Shown here one piece after another: positions 7,777 through 16,424 of a stretch of 64,000 bases of DNA. The stretch is from positions 9,254-73,253 of the forward strand of contig JBMOOQ010000023.1 of NCBI GenBank assembly GCA_049324435.1. The letters run 5' to 3'. Position 1 is the first letter of the stretch, and each line of letters opens with the position of its first letter. This stretch comes from Pseudorhodoplanes sp049324435 (lineage in GTDB: Bacteria > Pseudomonadota > Alphaproteobacteria > Rhizobiales > Xanthobacteraceae). Made by a program: the position numbers and the translations under genes. Under the pieces are notes generated by a model, which was given only the letters and a program-made list of their open reading frames with translations, did no database searches and had not been told where the DNA came from.

Positions 7777-9069
7777 ATGACCGCGCCGCTTAAATCCGTC
7801 GATACGACCGCCTCCGTCGCAACCCTGATGCAGGACATCGGGCAGCGCGCCCGCAAGGCGGCGCGTATCCTTGCGCTGGCACCGGCGACGCAGAAAGACA
7901 AGGCGCTGCGCGCGATGGCGAAGGCAATCCGTGCGGCGGCACCGGATATTCTCGCGGCAAACGAAGCCGATGTCGCCGACGCGAAGGCTGCCGGCGTCGC
8001 CGGCTCGTTCCTCGACCGCCTGACGCTCGACGCCAGGCGCATCGACTCGATGGCGAAAGGTCTTGAGGTGGTGGCCAAGCTCAAGGATCCGGTTGGACAG
8101 GTCATGGCCAAGTGGAAGCGGCCGAACGGCATGACCATCGAGCGCGTGCGCACGCCGATCGGCGTGATCGGCGTGATCTATGAAAGCCGGCCAAATGTCA
8201 CCGCCGATGCCGGCGCGCTCTGCCTGAAAGCGGGCAATGCCGCGATCCTGCGCGGCGGTTCGGACTCGCACCGTTCCTCGCGCGCGATTCACGCAGCAAT
8301 GCTGCAAGGCCTGCGTGCTGCCAAACTTCCCGACGATGCGATCCAGCTCGTGCCGGTGCGCGACCGCGCGGCGGTCGGCGAGATGCTGGCGGGGCTTGGC
8401 GGCAATATCGACGTCATCGTTCCGCGCGGAGGAAAAAGCCTCGTCGCGCGCGTGCAGGAGGAGGCGCGCGTTCCGGTCTTCGCGCATCTCGAAGGCATCT
8501 GCCATGTCTATATCGACAAGAAGGCAAAGCCTGCGATGGCGAAGGAAATCGTGTTGAACGCCAAGATGCGGCGCACCGGCGTCTGCGGCGCAGCCGAAAC
8601 CCTGCTGATCGACAAGGCTGCGGATCAGAAGGTTTACAGACCCGCGATTGAAGCATTGCTCGATGCCGGCTGCGAAATCCGCGGTGACGAGACCGTGCGG
8701 ACGCTCGACCCGCGCATCAAGCCCGCGAGCAAGGAAGATTTCGGCAAGGAATTTCTTGACGCGATCATTGCGGCAAAGACGGTCGATGGCGTCGAGGGCG
8801 CGATGGACCATATCGCCCGTTACGGATCGCAGCACACCGATGCCATCATTACGCAGGACAAGAAGGCCGCCGAGCGGTTCCTGAACGAGGTCGATTCCGC
8901 GATCGTTTTGCACAACGCTTCGACGCAATTCGCCGATGGCGGCGAGTTCGGCTTCGGCGCCGAGATTGGCATCGCCACCGGACGCATGCATGCACGCGGA
9001 CCGGTCGGCGTCGAACAGCTCACCTCGTTCAAATACCGCGTGCGCGGCAGCGGGCAGACCCGGCCGTGA
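7777..9069 (+). CDS. proA: glutamate-5-semialdehyde dehydrogenase (gamma-glutamyl phosphate reductase)
   Basis: Second step of proline synthesis: NADPH-dependent reduction of glutamyl 5-phosphate. 430 residues from the ATG at 7777 (MTAPLK); a start at 7732 adds 15 residues. Neither has a clear Shine-Dalgarno. Family motifs include IGVIGVIYESRPNVTADAGALC, RGGSDS, VPRGGKSLV, LEGICHVYID and the catalytic-cysteine region KMRRTGVCGAAET. Length fits alphaproteobacterial ProA. It is separated from proB by about 1.3 kb, and palindromic repeat A follows the stop codon before nadD. Confidence 0.96.
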   Translation: MTAPLKSVDTTASVATLMQDIGQRARKAARILALAPATQKDKALRAMAKAIRAAAPDILAANEADVADAKAAGVAGSFLDRLTLDARRIDSMAKGLEVVAKLKDPVGQVMAKWKRPNGMTIERVRTPIGVIGVIYESRPNVTADAGALCLKAGNAAILRGGSDSHRSSRAIHAAMLQGLRAAKLPDDAIQLVPVRDRAAVGEMLAGLGGNIDVIVPRGGKSLVARVQEEARVPVFAHLEGICHVYIDKKAKPAMAKEIVLNAKMRRTGVCGAAETLLIDKAADQKVYRPAIEALLDAGCEIRGDETVRTLDPRIKPASKEDFGKEFLDAIIAAKTVDGVEGAMDHIARYGSQHTDAIITQDKKAAERFLNEVDSAIVLHNASTQFADGGEFGFGAEIGIATGRMHARGPVGVEQLTSFKYRVRGSGQTRP

Positions 9070-9076
9070 CTCGACC

Positions 9077-9205
9077 CTCGCGTCCCGGGCGCAGCGCAGC
9101 ACGCAGTGGTGCGCTGCATAACCGGTACCCACTCAGTCACAGCGCAAACATGGGTCCCGGCTCGGCGTCGCATCGCTGCGCGCTGCGCCGCGTCCGGGAC
9201 ACGAG
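9077..9205. repeat. palindromic intergenic repeat, family A, copy 2
   Basis: 129-base element bounded by CTCGCGTCCC at 9077-9086 and GGGACACGAG at 9196-9205. It shares ends and internal blocks (CGGGCGCAGCGCAG, TGGGTCCCGGC, GCATCGCTG) with the copy at 5178-5294. It fills the proA-nadD spacer and ends 3 bases before the annotated nadD ATG. Confidence 0.8.
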
Positions 9206-9208
9206 ACA

Positions 9209-9886
9209 ATGAAGCCCGGCGAATCCCCGCCCCGCACGCTGGTCAGGAGCGTGACCAAGCAGCGCGTCACGCTTCCGCTGCACGCGCCCGGCATGCGGAT
9301 CGGATTGTTCGGCGGCTCGTTCAATCCCGCGCATGAGGCGCATCGCGCGGTCAGCTTGCTCGCGATGAAGAAACTGCAGCTCGACCGGATGTGGTGGCTG
9401 GTTACGCCGGGCAATCCGCTGAAGGACACCCGCGATCTTCCCACACTCGATGATCGCATCGCACAGGCCGCCGCGCTTGCCGGTCACCCGCGGATCGACG
9501 TGACAGGCTTTGAGGCCGTCATCGGCACGAAATATTCCTGCGATACGATTCGCTGGCTCAAGACCGAAGCACCGGGCACGCATTTCGTCTGGATCATGGG
9601 CGCCGACAACCTGAAAAGCTTCCATCGCTGGAAGAACTGGCGCGACATCTTCCTGATGCTGCCGATCGCCGTGGTCGATCGCGGGGGCCTTTCGTTGCAG
9701 GCCGCATCCGGACCCGCCGCCATCAGTTTCGCAAAAGCCCGCATTCCCGAAAGCCAGGCCTCCACCCTGCCCGGGCTGGCGCCCCCGGCCTGGGTCTACC
9801 TCCACGGCGTCAAATCAGACCTGTCCTCAACCCAGATCCGGGAGGCCAAAATCGGGGCCACCAGGGACCGTGGCGGAACGCCATGA
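9209..9886 (+). CDS. nadD: nicotinate-nucleotide adenylyltransferase
   Basis: Transfers AMP to nicotinate mononucleotide to make deamido-NAD in NAD synthesis. 225 residues with the nucleotidyltransferase signature IGLFGGSFNPAHEAH (normally GxFxPxHxGH), WWLVTPGNPLK, the mid-protein WIMGADNLKSFHRW and the C-terminal SSTQIRE. The ATG at 9209 lies 3 bases after a palindromic repeat and has no Shine-Dalgarno. The GTG at 9251, preceded too closely by AGGAG, or the ATG at 9293 that begins MRIGLFGG, are possible alternatives. It is followed by rsfS and rlmH, the usual order. Confidence 0.95.
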   Translation: MKPGESPPRTLVRSVTKQRVTLPLHAPGMRIGLFGGSFNPAHEAHRAVSLLAMKKLQLDRMWWLVTPGNPLKDTRDLPTLDDRIAQAAALAGHPRIDVTGFEAVIGTKYSCDTIRWLKTEAPGTHFVWIMGADNLKSFHRWKNWRDIFLMLPIAVVDRGGLSLQAASGPAAISFAKARIPESQASTLPGLAPPAWVYLHGVKSDLSSTQIREAKIGATRDRGGTP

Positions 9887-9908
9887 CTGTTGAAAGTATT
9901 TACCCAAC

Positions 9909-10394
9909 GTGCCTACATTTGTGCGTGTTGAGTCCCTACATCTGCCGGGCACAACGTTAGAAGGAAAGGACCCCCTGAGCACACAAGCCATCGCGCGGCC
10001 CCGTGCAAAGACCAGTGCCGTACCGCGACCCGTCTCGGAGGTGCGTGACGCCTCTCAGACCCTGAATGTGGTCCTCGAGCGCCTTGATGAGATGAAGGCC
10101 GAGGATATCGTCACCATAGACCTCACCGGCAAATCTTCGATCGCTGACGCCATGGTGGTGGCCTCTGGCCGCTCCAACCGCCATGTCGGCTCGGTCGCGG
10201 ACGATGTCGTCGAGCATCTCAAGAAGGCCGGCCTCAAGAACATTCGGGTCGAGGGACAGCCGCATTGTGACTGGGTCCTGATCGACGCGGGCGATGTGAT
10301 CGTCCACGTCTTCCGTCCGGAAGTTCGCGAGTTCTACGCGATCGAAAAGATGTGGGCGGATACCAAGAGCCCGGCTCGGCGCAAGTCGAGCTGA
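9909..10394 (+). CDS. rsfS: ribosomal silencing factor RsfS
   Basis: Binds ribosomal protein L14 and blocks subunit joining during slow growth. The RsfS domain spans about residues 50-150: LDEMKAEDIVTIDL, SIADAMVVASGRSNRHVGSVADDV, VEGQPHCDWVLIDAGDVIVHVFRPEVREFYAIEKMW. The true start is uncertain. The GTG at 9909 gives 161 residues but has no Shine-Dalgarno, whereas AAGGAAAGGA at 9961-9970 sits just before an in-frame CTG at 9975 that would begin STQAIARP and give 139 residues. It lies 22 bases after nadD and 19 bases before rlmH, probably one operon. Confidence 0.95.
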   Translation: MPTFVRVESLHLPGTTLEGKDPLSTQAIARPRAKTSAVPRPVSEVRDASQTLNVVLERLDEMKAEDIVTIDLTGKSSIADAMVVASGRSNRHVGSVADDVVEHLKKAGLKNIRVEGQPHCDWVLIDAGDVIVHVFRPEVREFYAIEKMWADTKSPARRKSS

Positions 10395-10413
10395 GACAGA
10401 GGTATCCGGTCCG

Positions 10414-10896
10414 ATGCGCGTGCTGGTGCTCGCGGTCGGCCGCATGAAGAAGGGCGCGGAGGCGGATCTGGCCGACCGCTATCTGAAGCGCGCTGCGCAG
10501 GCGGGCCGTGCTATCGGCATCCGCTCAATTGAAATCGTCGAAATTCGCGAGAGCCGGGCGCCTGAAGCCGAGCGCCGCAAGCTCGAGGAATCCATCGCCA
10601 TTGCCAATGTGATTCCGGACGGCGCAGCGATTGTGCTGCTCGACGAGCGTGGGGAGGGGCTGTCGAGTGCGGCCTTTGCCGGCCAGCTCGGCCGCTGGCG
10701 CGATGCCGGGCAGCAAGTCACGGCCTTCGTGATCGGCGGCGCGGACGGGCTGTCGGAAGCCCTGCGCGACAAAGCCCGGCTCACATTAAATTTCGGACAG
10801 GCGACCTGGCCCCATCAATTGGTCCGGATCATGCTTTTGGAACAGCTGTATCGGGCCGTGACAATCCTGTCCGGCCACCCATATCACCGGGAATAG
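10414..10896 (+). CDS. rlmH: 23S rRNA (pseudouridine1915-N3)-methyltransferase RlmH
   Basis: SPOUT-class methyltransferase that modifies pseudouridine 1915 in helix 69 of 23S rRNA on assembled 70S ribosomes. 160 residues, normal length. Motifs include LAVGRMKKG at the N-terminus, IVLLDERGEGLSS, the knot segment FVIGGADGLSEALRDKA and the C-terminal TWPHQLVRIMLLEQLYRAVTILSGHPYHRE. It follows rsfS with a short gap (the gene pair is widely conserved) and precedes the envC-like gene. Confidence 0.97.
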   Translation: MRVLVLAVGRMKKGAEADLADRYLKRAAQAGRAIGIRSIEIVEIRESRAPEAERRKLEESIAIANVIPDGAAIVLLDERGEGLSSAAFAGQLGRWRDAGQQVTAFVIGGADGLSEALRDKARLTLNFGQATWPHQLVRIMLLEQLYRAVTILSGHPYHRE

Positions 10897-10958
10897 GGCG
10901 TCGAGATGGGCCTCCGAAGGCATAAGATGGCCGTGATTCGACGGCACAAGCGAGCTGA

Positions 10959-12305
10959 ATGAACGCGCTCCGCAGGACCTCGGCTGGATTCCGCCCGATT
11001 GTGGCGGCGGGCGCCTTTTTTGCCGCGGCGGTGCTGGGAGCGCCGGAAGGTTTTGCCCAGACGGCGCCGGTCAGGCCGGATCCCAGTGGCGGGCTCGACA
11101 ATGATATTCTGAAGGCCCGCGGCCAGGAACTCGCCGCAATCCGTGCCGAGCAGCAGCGTGCCGCCGAAACCGAGGCGAAGCTGCGCGCCGAAATCGCAGC
11201 ACTTGGCCAAGACCGCCGCAAACTCAACACGGATCTGATCGGAACAGCGGCACGCCTGCGCGAGGTCGAGGCGCGGCTGGCCGCAACCGAAGGCCGTCTC
11301 GCTCCTCTGGAGGAGCAGGAGCTGGCATTGCGCAATTCCTTGAGTGAGCGGCGCAGCACGATTGCCGAAGTTCTGGCGGCACTGCAGCGGATGGGCCGCC
11401 GGCCACCGCCGGCCTTGCTTGTCAGCCCGGACGACGCTGCCACGGCTCTTCGCAGCGCCATTGTCCTTGGTGCCGTTGTCCCGGAATTGCGCGAGCGCGC
11501 TGAAAAAGTGGCCGCCGATCTTCGCGCCCTGCAAAATCTGCGGATGTCGATTGCCAAAGAACGGACGACGCTCTCGGCCGATCTGAAAACGCTATCGGAC
11601 AATCAGCGGCGGATGACACTCCTGATCGAGGAGCGGCAGAAGCAGCAGGCCGAGTCCGAGCGCGCGCTTGAACAGAGCCGTGCGCAGGCAGGCATGCTCG
11701 CGCGCCAGGCGGAGACGTTGCAGGATCTCGTAACGCGGCTTGAGCAGGGCCTCGACAATGCGGCTCGCGCAGCACGAAGCACGCCCGAGACCGATCAAAA
11801 AAACGCGACGCCGCCGGCGCTTGTTGCGCTCAACGATCCCGGACGTCTGTCACCGGCGATCGCATTTGCCTCGACCCGTGGAACTCTACGTATGCCGGTT
11901 AACGGGGTCAAAATCCGCGATTTCGGGGCCGCAGACGGCCTCGGCGGTTCGGAGCGCGGCATCTCGGTCGCCACACGTCCCGGCGCACAGGTGACGTCGC
12001 CATGCGACGGCTGGGTCGTCTATGCCGGACCGTTTCGCTCCTATGGGCAACTCTTGATCCTGAATGCCGGCGGCGGGTATCATATCGTCCTCGCGGGAAT
12101 GGATCGGATTTCCGTCGAAATCGGCCAGTTCGTGCTGACGGGCGAACCAGTCGCTGTGATGGGCAGCGGGACAACTCAGGTGGCGGCCGCTTCCTCGATG
12201 GGGACCAGCCAACCGGTGCTTTACGTCGAATTTCGCAAGGACGGTACCCCCGTCGATTCCGGCCCGTGGTGGGCCAAGAAAGAAAGTGAGAAGGTCCGCG
12301 GATGA
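10959..12305 (+). CDS. EnvC-like murein hydrolase activator (degenerate M23/LytM protein)
   Basis: Exported protein of 448 residues: signal peptide (hydrophobic about 12-33, ending GFAQ), a long Ala/Arg/Glu-rich coiled coil (about 50-260) and a C-terminal LytM/M23 domain (about 310-440). In active M23 peptidases the first zinc ligands lie in an HxGxD segment. Here the equivalent reads ERGISVATRPG, and the HxH is also missing (YVEFRKDGTPV). The domain is therefore probably not catalytic, as in EnvC, which activates amidases at the division site. Its stop overlaps the ctpA start by 4 bases (ATGA), indicating translational coupling. Confidence 0.9.
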   Translation: MNALRRTSAGFRPIVAAGAFFAAAVLGAPEGFAQTAPVRPDPSGGLDNDILKARGQELAAIRAEQQRAAETEAKLRAEIAALGQDRRKLNTDLIGTAARLREVEARLAATEGRLAPLEEQELALRNSLSERRSTIAEVLAALQRMGRRPPPALLVSPDDAATALRSAIVLGAVVPELRERAEKVAADLRALQNLRMSIAKERTTLSADLKTLSDNQRRMTLLIEERQKQQAESERALEQSRAQAGMLARQAETLQDLVTRLEQGLDNAARAARSTPETDQKNATPPALVALNDPGRLSPAIAFASTRGTLRMPVNGVKIRDFGAADGLGGSERGISVATRPGAQVTSPCDGWVVYAGPFRSYGQLLILNAGGGYHIVLAGMDRISVEIGQFVLTGEPVAVMGSGTTQVAAASSMGTSQPVLYVEFRKDGTPVDSGPWWAKKESEKVRG

Positions 12306-13645
12306 TGCGCAAGACATTCCTGGTACTGGTGGGTGCCGCCACGGGCGCAGCACTCACGCTGGTCGCGGTGCAACCCCGCTCGGTGTTTTCGGGCATGAGC
12401 GCACGCGCGGCTGCGTCCGCAGATACCTATCGCAATCTCAACCTGTTCGGTGATGTGTTCGAGCGTGTCCGCTCCGACTATGTCGAGAAGCCGGACGACG
12501 CCAAGCTCGTCGAAACCGCAATCAACGGCATGCTCGCCGGCCTCGATCCGCATTCGAGCTACATGGACGGCAAGAGCTTCCGTGACATGCAGATTCAGAC
12601 TCGCGGTGAATTCGGCGGGCTTGGCATCGAAGTCACGATGGAAGACGGTCTCGTGAAGGTCGTCGCACCGATCGACGACACGCCCGCCGCCAAGGCCGGC
12701 ATTCTGGCAAACGACATCATCACTCATCTCGACGACGAGGCGGTGCAGGGTCTCACCCTGAATCAGGCTGTCGAAAAGATGCGCGGACCGGTCAACACCA
12801 AGATCAAGCTGCGCGTCATGCGCAAGGGCGCCGAGAAGCCGCTCGACATCGCAATCACGCGCGACATTATTCGCGTGCGTTCAGTGCGCTCGCGTCAGGA
12901 AGGCGACGACGTCGCCTATATCCGCATCACGCAATTCAACGAGCAGACCACCGAAGGCGTGAAGAAAATGATCGGCGATCTGTCCTCCCAGATCCCGGCC
13001 GACAAACTGAAGGGTTTCATTATCGACCTGCGCAACAACCCGGGCGGCCTGCTCGATCAAGCCATCTCGGTCTCCGACATCTTCCTCGATCGCGGCGAGA
13101 TCGTTTCGACCCGCGGCCGCAATGTCGAAGAGACCCAGCGCTTTAACGCGCGCGCCGGCGACCTGACCAAGGGCAAGCCGATCATCGTGCTGATCAATGG
13201 CGGCTCGGCTTCCGCCTCCGAAATCGTGGCTGGCGCGCTGCAGGACCACAAGCGGGCGACCGTGCTCGGCACCCGCTCCTTCGGCAAGGGGTCGGTGCAG
13301 ACCATCATCCCGCTCGGCGCCGGCAACGGTGCGCTACGGCTGACCACGGCGCGCTATTACACGCCGTCCGGCAAATCGATCCAGGCCAAGGGCATCACCC
13401 CGGATATCGAGGTGCTGCAGGACGTGCCGGAGGACATGAAGGCGCGAGCGGATTCCAAGGGCGAGTCCTCGCTGCGCGGCCATCTGAAGGCCGAAGGTGA
13501 CGAGCAGACCGGCTCGCAGTCCTACATTCCGCCGGATCCCAAGGACGACAAGGCGCTGAAGATGGCGGTGGACCTGCTGCGCGGCACCGTCACCAACTCG
13601 GCCTTCCCGCCGAGCGCCAAGCGGGCCGAGGCTCCGAAACGGTAA
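12302..13645 (+). CDS. ctpA: S41 family carboxy-terminal processing peptidase
   Basis: Periplasmic serine protease of the CtpA/Prc family, 447 residues. An N-terminal membrane/signal segment (about 8-24) is followed by a PDZ domain (about 90-175: GEFGGLGIEV, TPAAKAGIL, GPVNTKIKLRV) and the S41 protease domain with the Ser-containing GGSASASEI at about 300-308 and the catalytic Lys in GTRSFGKGSVQ (Lys329). The C-terminal tail (about 390-447) is polar and low complexity. It is coupled to the upstream envC-like gene and followed by a strong terminator; the pair probably controls peptidoglycan hydrolase activity. Confidence 0.96.
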   Translation: MMRKTFLVLVGAATGAALTLVAVQPRSVFSGMSARAAASADTYRNLNLFGDVFERVRSDYVEKPDDAKLVETAINGMLAGLDPHSSYMDGKSFRDMQIQTRGEFGGLGIEVTMEDGLVKVVAPIDDTPAAKAGILANDIITHLDDEAVQGLTLNQAVEKMRGPVNTKIKLRVMRKGAEKPLDIAITRDIIRVRSVRSRQEGDDVAYIRITQFNEQTTEGVKKMIGDLSSQIPADKLKGFIIDLRNNPGGLLDQAISVSDIFLDRGEIVSTRGRNVEETQRFNARAGDLTKGKPIIVLINGGSASASEIVAGALQDHKRATVLGTRSFGKGSVQTIIPLGAGNGALRLTTARYYTPSGKSIQAKGITPDIEVLQDVPEDMKARADSKGESSLRGHLKAEGDEQTGSQSYIPPDPKDDKALKMAVDLLRGTVTNSAFPPSAKRAEAPKR

Positions 13646-13670
13646 TTCTCGAAGCAGCAAAGGATGGCGG

Positions 13671-13702
13671 AGGGGCGGCGTGACAGCCGCCCCTTTCGTT
13701 TG
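13671..13702 (+). terminator. intrinsic terminator after ctpA
   Basis: 8-base GC stem GGGGCGGC/GCCGCCCC (13672-13679 with 13686-13693), extended by an A-T pair, loop GTGACA, followed by TTTCGTTTG. Confidence 0.8.
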
Positions 13703-13770
13703 CGCGGACCGGCCAAATCCACTCCGTGCTAGAGTCGCGCGATGATTCGCGAATCCCGGGCATCGCCGCC

Positions 13771-14910
13771 GTGGATGAACTGAACGCACCTCTCGGCCAG
13801 GGCCCGGCCCCCAAGCGCCGGCTTCCGATCGCACGATTGGCAACCCAGGGCCTCGCCGGGCTGCTCGCGCTTGCGCTGGCCATCTTTGTGCTGTGGGCAT
13901 CGGTGGTGCGCGATCCCATGGGCGGCGAACCCCAGGCGCAGGCGCCGATCCCGCCCGTGCAAAAGGCCGAAGCACCGCAAGGCCAGCCTGCGGCTCCGGC
14001 CGTGCCCGAAAAGACCGCGCCGCCGCCCGGAGCGCAAACCGTCAACATTATCGACGGCATGACAGGCAAGCGCCAGGAGGTGGTGATCGGTACCTCGTCG
14101 GGGAGCTCACGCGCCACCGGTGATCCGCGGCTGCTCGAAAATACGCGCCATGGACAAATCCCGCGGATCGGTTCGGACGGCGTCCGGCCCTCGGATGTGT
14201 ATGCGCGCAAGGAAAAGCCGGGCGCCGGCGAGTTCCAGATCGCGATCGTGGTCGGCGGACTGGGCGTGAGCGCGACGACCACCGCCAATGCTCTCTCGAA
14301 ATTGCCCGGCGCCGTCAGTCTCGCCTTCACGCCCTATGGCAACGATCTCGACACGCTGGTCGCGCAGGCACGCGAGAAGGGACACGAAGTGCTGCTGCAG
14401 GTTCCGATGGAACCGCACGATTATCCGGACAACGATCCGGGACCGCAGACGCTTTTGTCGTCGCTGTCCGCCGAGCAGAATGTCGATCGGCTGCACTGGC
14501 TGTTCAGCCGCTTCCAAGGCTATGTCGGCATCATCAATTTCATGGGCGCGCGCTTCACCGCATCGGAAAATGCGCTGGCGCCTGTGCTGCGCGAATTATC
14601 CAAACGCGGCCTGATCTATGTCGACGATGGTTCCTCGCCGCGCAGCCAGGCCGGTCAGATCGCCGGCGCGAACAAACTGCCTTACGCGAAGGCCGAAGTC
14701 GCGATCGATGCGGTGCCGAGCGCGGCCGAGATCGACAACGCGCTGAAACGTCTCGAATCGCTGGCGCGGAGCGGCGTGGTCGTGGTCGGCTATTCGTCGG
14801 CGCTTCCGGCGAGCATCGACCGCATCGCCAAATGGGCGAAATCGGCCCAGTCGCGCGGCATCGTGCTGGTTCCGATCACCGCCGCCGCGGTTCGTCCTCG
14901 CTCGACGTAA
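13771..14910 (+). CDS. divergent polysaccharide deacetylase family protein
   Basis: 379 residues from a GTG start that gives the family-like N-terminus DELNAPLGQ; a GTG at 13726 is also possible, and neither has a good Shine-Dalgarno. It has one N-terminal membrane anchor (about 25-47), a Pro/Ala-rich periplasmic linker (about 50-95) and a divergent polysaccharide deacetylase domain (about 155-375: IAIVVGGLGVSATTT, LPGAVSLAFTPYG, EVLLQVPMEPHDYP, NFMGARFTA, GLIYVDDGSS). The family is often linked to ctpA and envC genes. Its substrate is not established; a role in cell-wall glycan processing is inferred. Confidence 0.9.
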   Translation: MDELNAPLGQGPAPKRRLPIARLATQGLAGLLALALAIFVLWASVVRDPMGGEPQAQAPIPPVQKAEAPQGQPAAPAVPEKTAPPPGAQTVNIIDGMTGKRQEVVIGTSSGSSRATGDPRLLENTRHGQIPRIGSDGVRPSDVYARKEKPGAGEFQIAIVVGGLGVSATTTANALSKLPGAVSLAFTPYGNDLDTLVAQAREKGHEVLLQVPMEPHDYPDNDPGPQTLLSSLSAEQNVDRLHWLFSRFQGYVGIINFMGARFTASENALAPVLRELSKRGLIYVDDGSSPRSQAGQIAGANKLPYAKAEVAIDAVPSAAEIDNALKRLESLARSGVVVVGYSSALPASIDRIAKWAKSAQSRGIVLVPITAAAVRPRST

Positions 14911-14966
14911 TACAGGCACGTGCTCGCGATCTTGCAATGAGCGCGCGGCCCGGCGCACAATTGGGC

Positions 14967-15470
14967 ATGACAAAAGACCGGTACGACGATCTCCCCTATC
15001 GCGCCTGCGTCGGCATGATGGTGCTCAATCGCGACGGCAACGTCTTCATCGGCCGCCGCTGCGGCGGCCCGGAACATGTCGACGCGATCCATAGCTGGCA
15101 GATGCCGCAAGGTGGCGTGGACGAGGGCGAAGACCTTTACGCAGCGGCCTTGCGTGAATTGCAGGAAGAAACCAGCATCCGCTCGGTGACGAAACTCGGC
15201 GAGATCGACGAGTGGCTCTCCTACGACATTCCGCGGCAGATCGCGGGCCGCGCCTGGAAAGGAAAATATCGCGGCCAGAAGCAGAAATGGTTCGCGTTCC
15301 GCTTCACCGGCAACGACCGGGAAATCAACATTCTCAATCCCGCCGGCGGCCACAAGCCGGAATTCGTCGAATGGCGGTGGGAGCCGATGCGTAATCTTCC
15401 CGGCCTCATCATTCCGTTCAAGCGCCCGGTCTATGAAATCGTGGTGCGCGAGTTTTCCCGTTTCGCGTAA
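14967..15470 (+). CDS. rppH: RNA pyrophosphohydrolase RppH
   Basis: Nudix hydrolase that removes pyrophosphate from the 5' end of mRNAs and so triggers their decay. 167 residues from the ATG at 14967, which gives the family start MTKDRYDDLPYRACVG; the ATG at 14937 would add ten residues. Neither has a clear Shine-Dalgarno. The Nudix box is intact: GGVDEGED, seven residues, then RELQEE at about 45-67. WRWEPM and the aromatic substrate-binding region follow. It comes right after the polysaccharide deacetylase gene, the order common in Rhizobiales, here ahead of the ATP synthase operon on the opposite strand. Confidence 0.96.
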   Translation: MTKDRYDDLPYRACVGMMVLNRDGNVFIGRRCGGPEHVDAIHSWQMPQGGVDEGEDLYAAALRELQEETSIRSVTKLGEIDEWLSYDIPRQIAGRAWKGKYRGQKQKWFAFRFTGNDREINILNPAGGHKPEFVEWRWEPMRNLPGLIIPFKRPVYEIVVREFSRFA

Positions 15471-15560
15471 CCGAACGCGCCGGTGCGGGACGTTTCGCCG
15501 CATCCTGGCGCCATGACGTTGGCACCCGGCATTCCTAGCTCTCCAGCGCAACAGGAGACG

Positions 15561-16361
15561 ATGCCGACCATGTTTGATGCCAAGCGCCTGCTCGACCAAT
15601 TTCTCGGTGCGCCTTCCCAGGGGAACCTGCCGCAGGTCCAGGGACGCGGCGGCTTTGCCGCACCGCAAATGCCTCAGGGCGGGCTCGGCGGTATTGCCGG
15701 AGGCCTCGGCAACGTGCTCGGCGGCAATCTCGGCGGTATTGGCGGCGGCGCCGTTGCAGGCGGACTTGCGGCGTTGCTGATGGGCTCGAAGTCCGGACGC
15801 AAGATGGCCGGAACAGCACTGCAGCTCGGCGGCATGGCCGTGGTTGGCGCACTGGCCTACAAGGCCTATCGCGACTGGCAGACCGGAAAGACCGTCACGC
15901 AATCCACCGTTCCGGTGGCCGGCCCATCACCGCTTCCAGCGCCACCGGCCGACACGCCCTTTGCGCCCGCGCAGGAAGCCGAGCAGCAATCGCTCGGCCG
16001 CCATCTGCTGCGCGCGATGATCGCAGCCGCCAAGGCCGACGGCCATATTGACGCAAAGGAGCAGGCCGCGATTTTCGCCGAGATGGACAAGTTGCCGCTC
16101 GACACCGACGACAAGGCTTTCGTGATGGACGAGCTGCGCAAGCCGCTCGATGTCGATGCGGTCGCCGGCGCGGCGCGCTGTCCGGAAGAGGCGGCGAGCA
16201 TCTACACCGCATCCCTCCTCGCGATCGATATCGATAATCCCTCGGAGCGCGCCTATCTGGGCCTGCTCGCAGCACGGCTCAATCTCGACGACGCGCTGGT
16301 CAAGCACCTGCACGCCACCGTCGAAGGCGCAACGCTGCCGGCAAAACTGCCGGCGGCATAG
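15561..16361 (+). CDS. DUF533 / TerB-like tellurite-resistance family membrane protein
   Basis: 266 residues beginning MPTMFDAKRLLDQFLG; GGAG lies 3 bases before this ATG and 12 before the next in-frame ATG at 15570, so either may be used. A glycine-rich, partly hydrophobic N-terminal half (about 25-105, with repeated GGLGGI/GGNLGGIG and a MAGTALQLGGMAVVGALAY segment) is followed by a helical TerB-type domain (about 145-262: LLRAMIAAAKADGHIDAKEQ). It resembles the YebE/DUF533 family, whose function is unknown. It converges with the ATP synthase operon, sharing a bidirectional terminator. Confidence 0.85.
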   Translation: MPTMFDAKRLLDQFLGAPSQGNLPQVQGRGGFAAPQMPQGGLGGIAGGLGNVLGGNLGGIGGGAVAGGLAALLMGSKSGRKMAGTALQLGGMAVVGALAYKAYRDWQTGKTVTQSTVPVAGPSPLPAPPADTPFAPAQEAEQQSLGRHLLRAMIAAAKADGHIDAKEQAAIFAEMDKLPLDTDDKAFVMDELRKPLDVDAVAGAARCPEEAASIYTASLLAIDIDNPSERAYLGLLAARLNLDDALVKHLHATVEGATLPAKLPAA

Positions 16362-16365
16362 CCGC

Positions 16366-16396
16366 AAAGAAAAAGCCGGGCATCGCCGCCCGGCTT
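16366..16396 (-). terminator. bidirectional intrinsic terminator of the atp operon and the DUF533 gene
   Basis: 9-base stem AAGCCGGGC/GCCCGGCTT (16373-16381 with 16388-16396). The U-rich tail (TTTCTTT) is on the minus strand, so it best serves atpC; on the plus strand the tail is CTTG. Confidence 0.8.
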
Positions 16397-16424
16397 CTTG
16401 CATCTCCGGCGAACCGCCGCGCGC

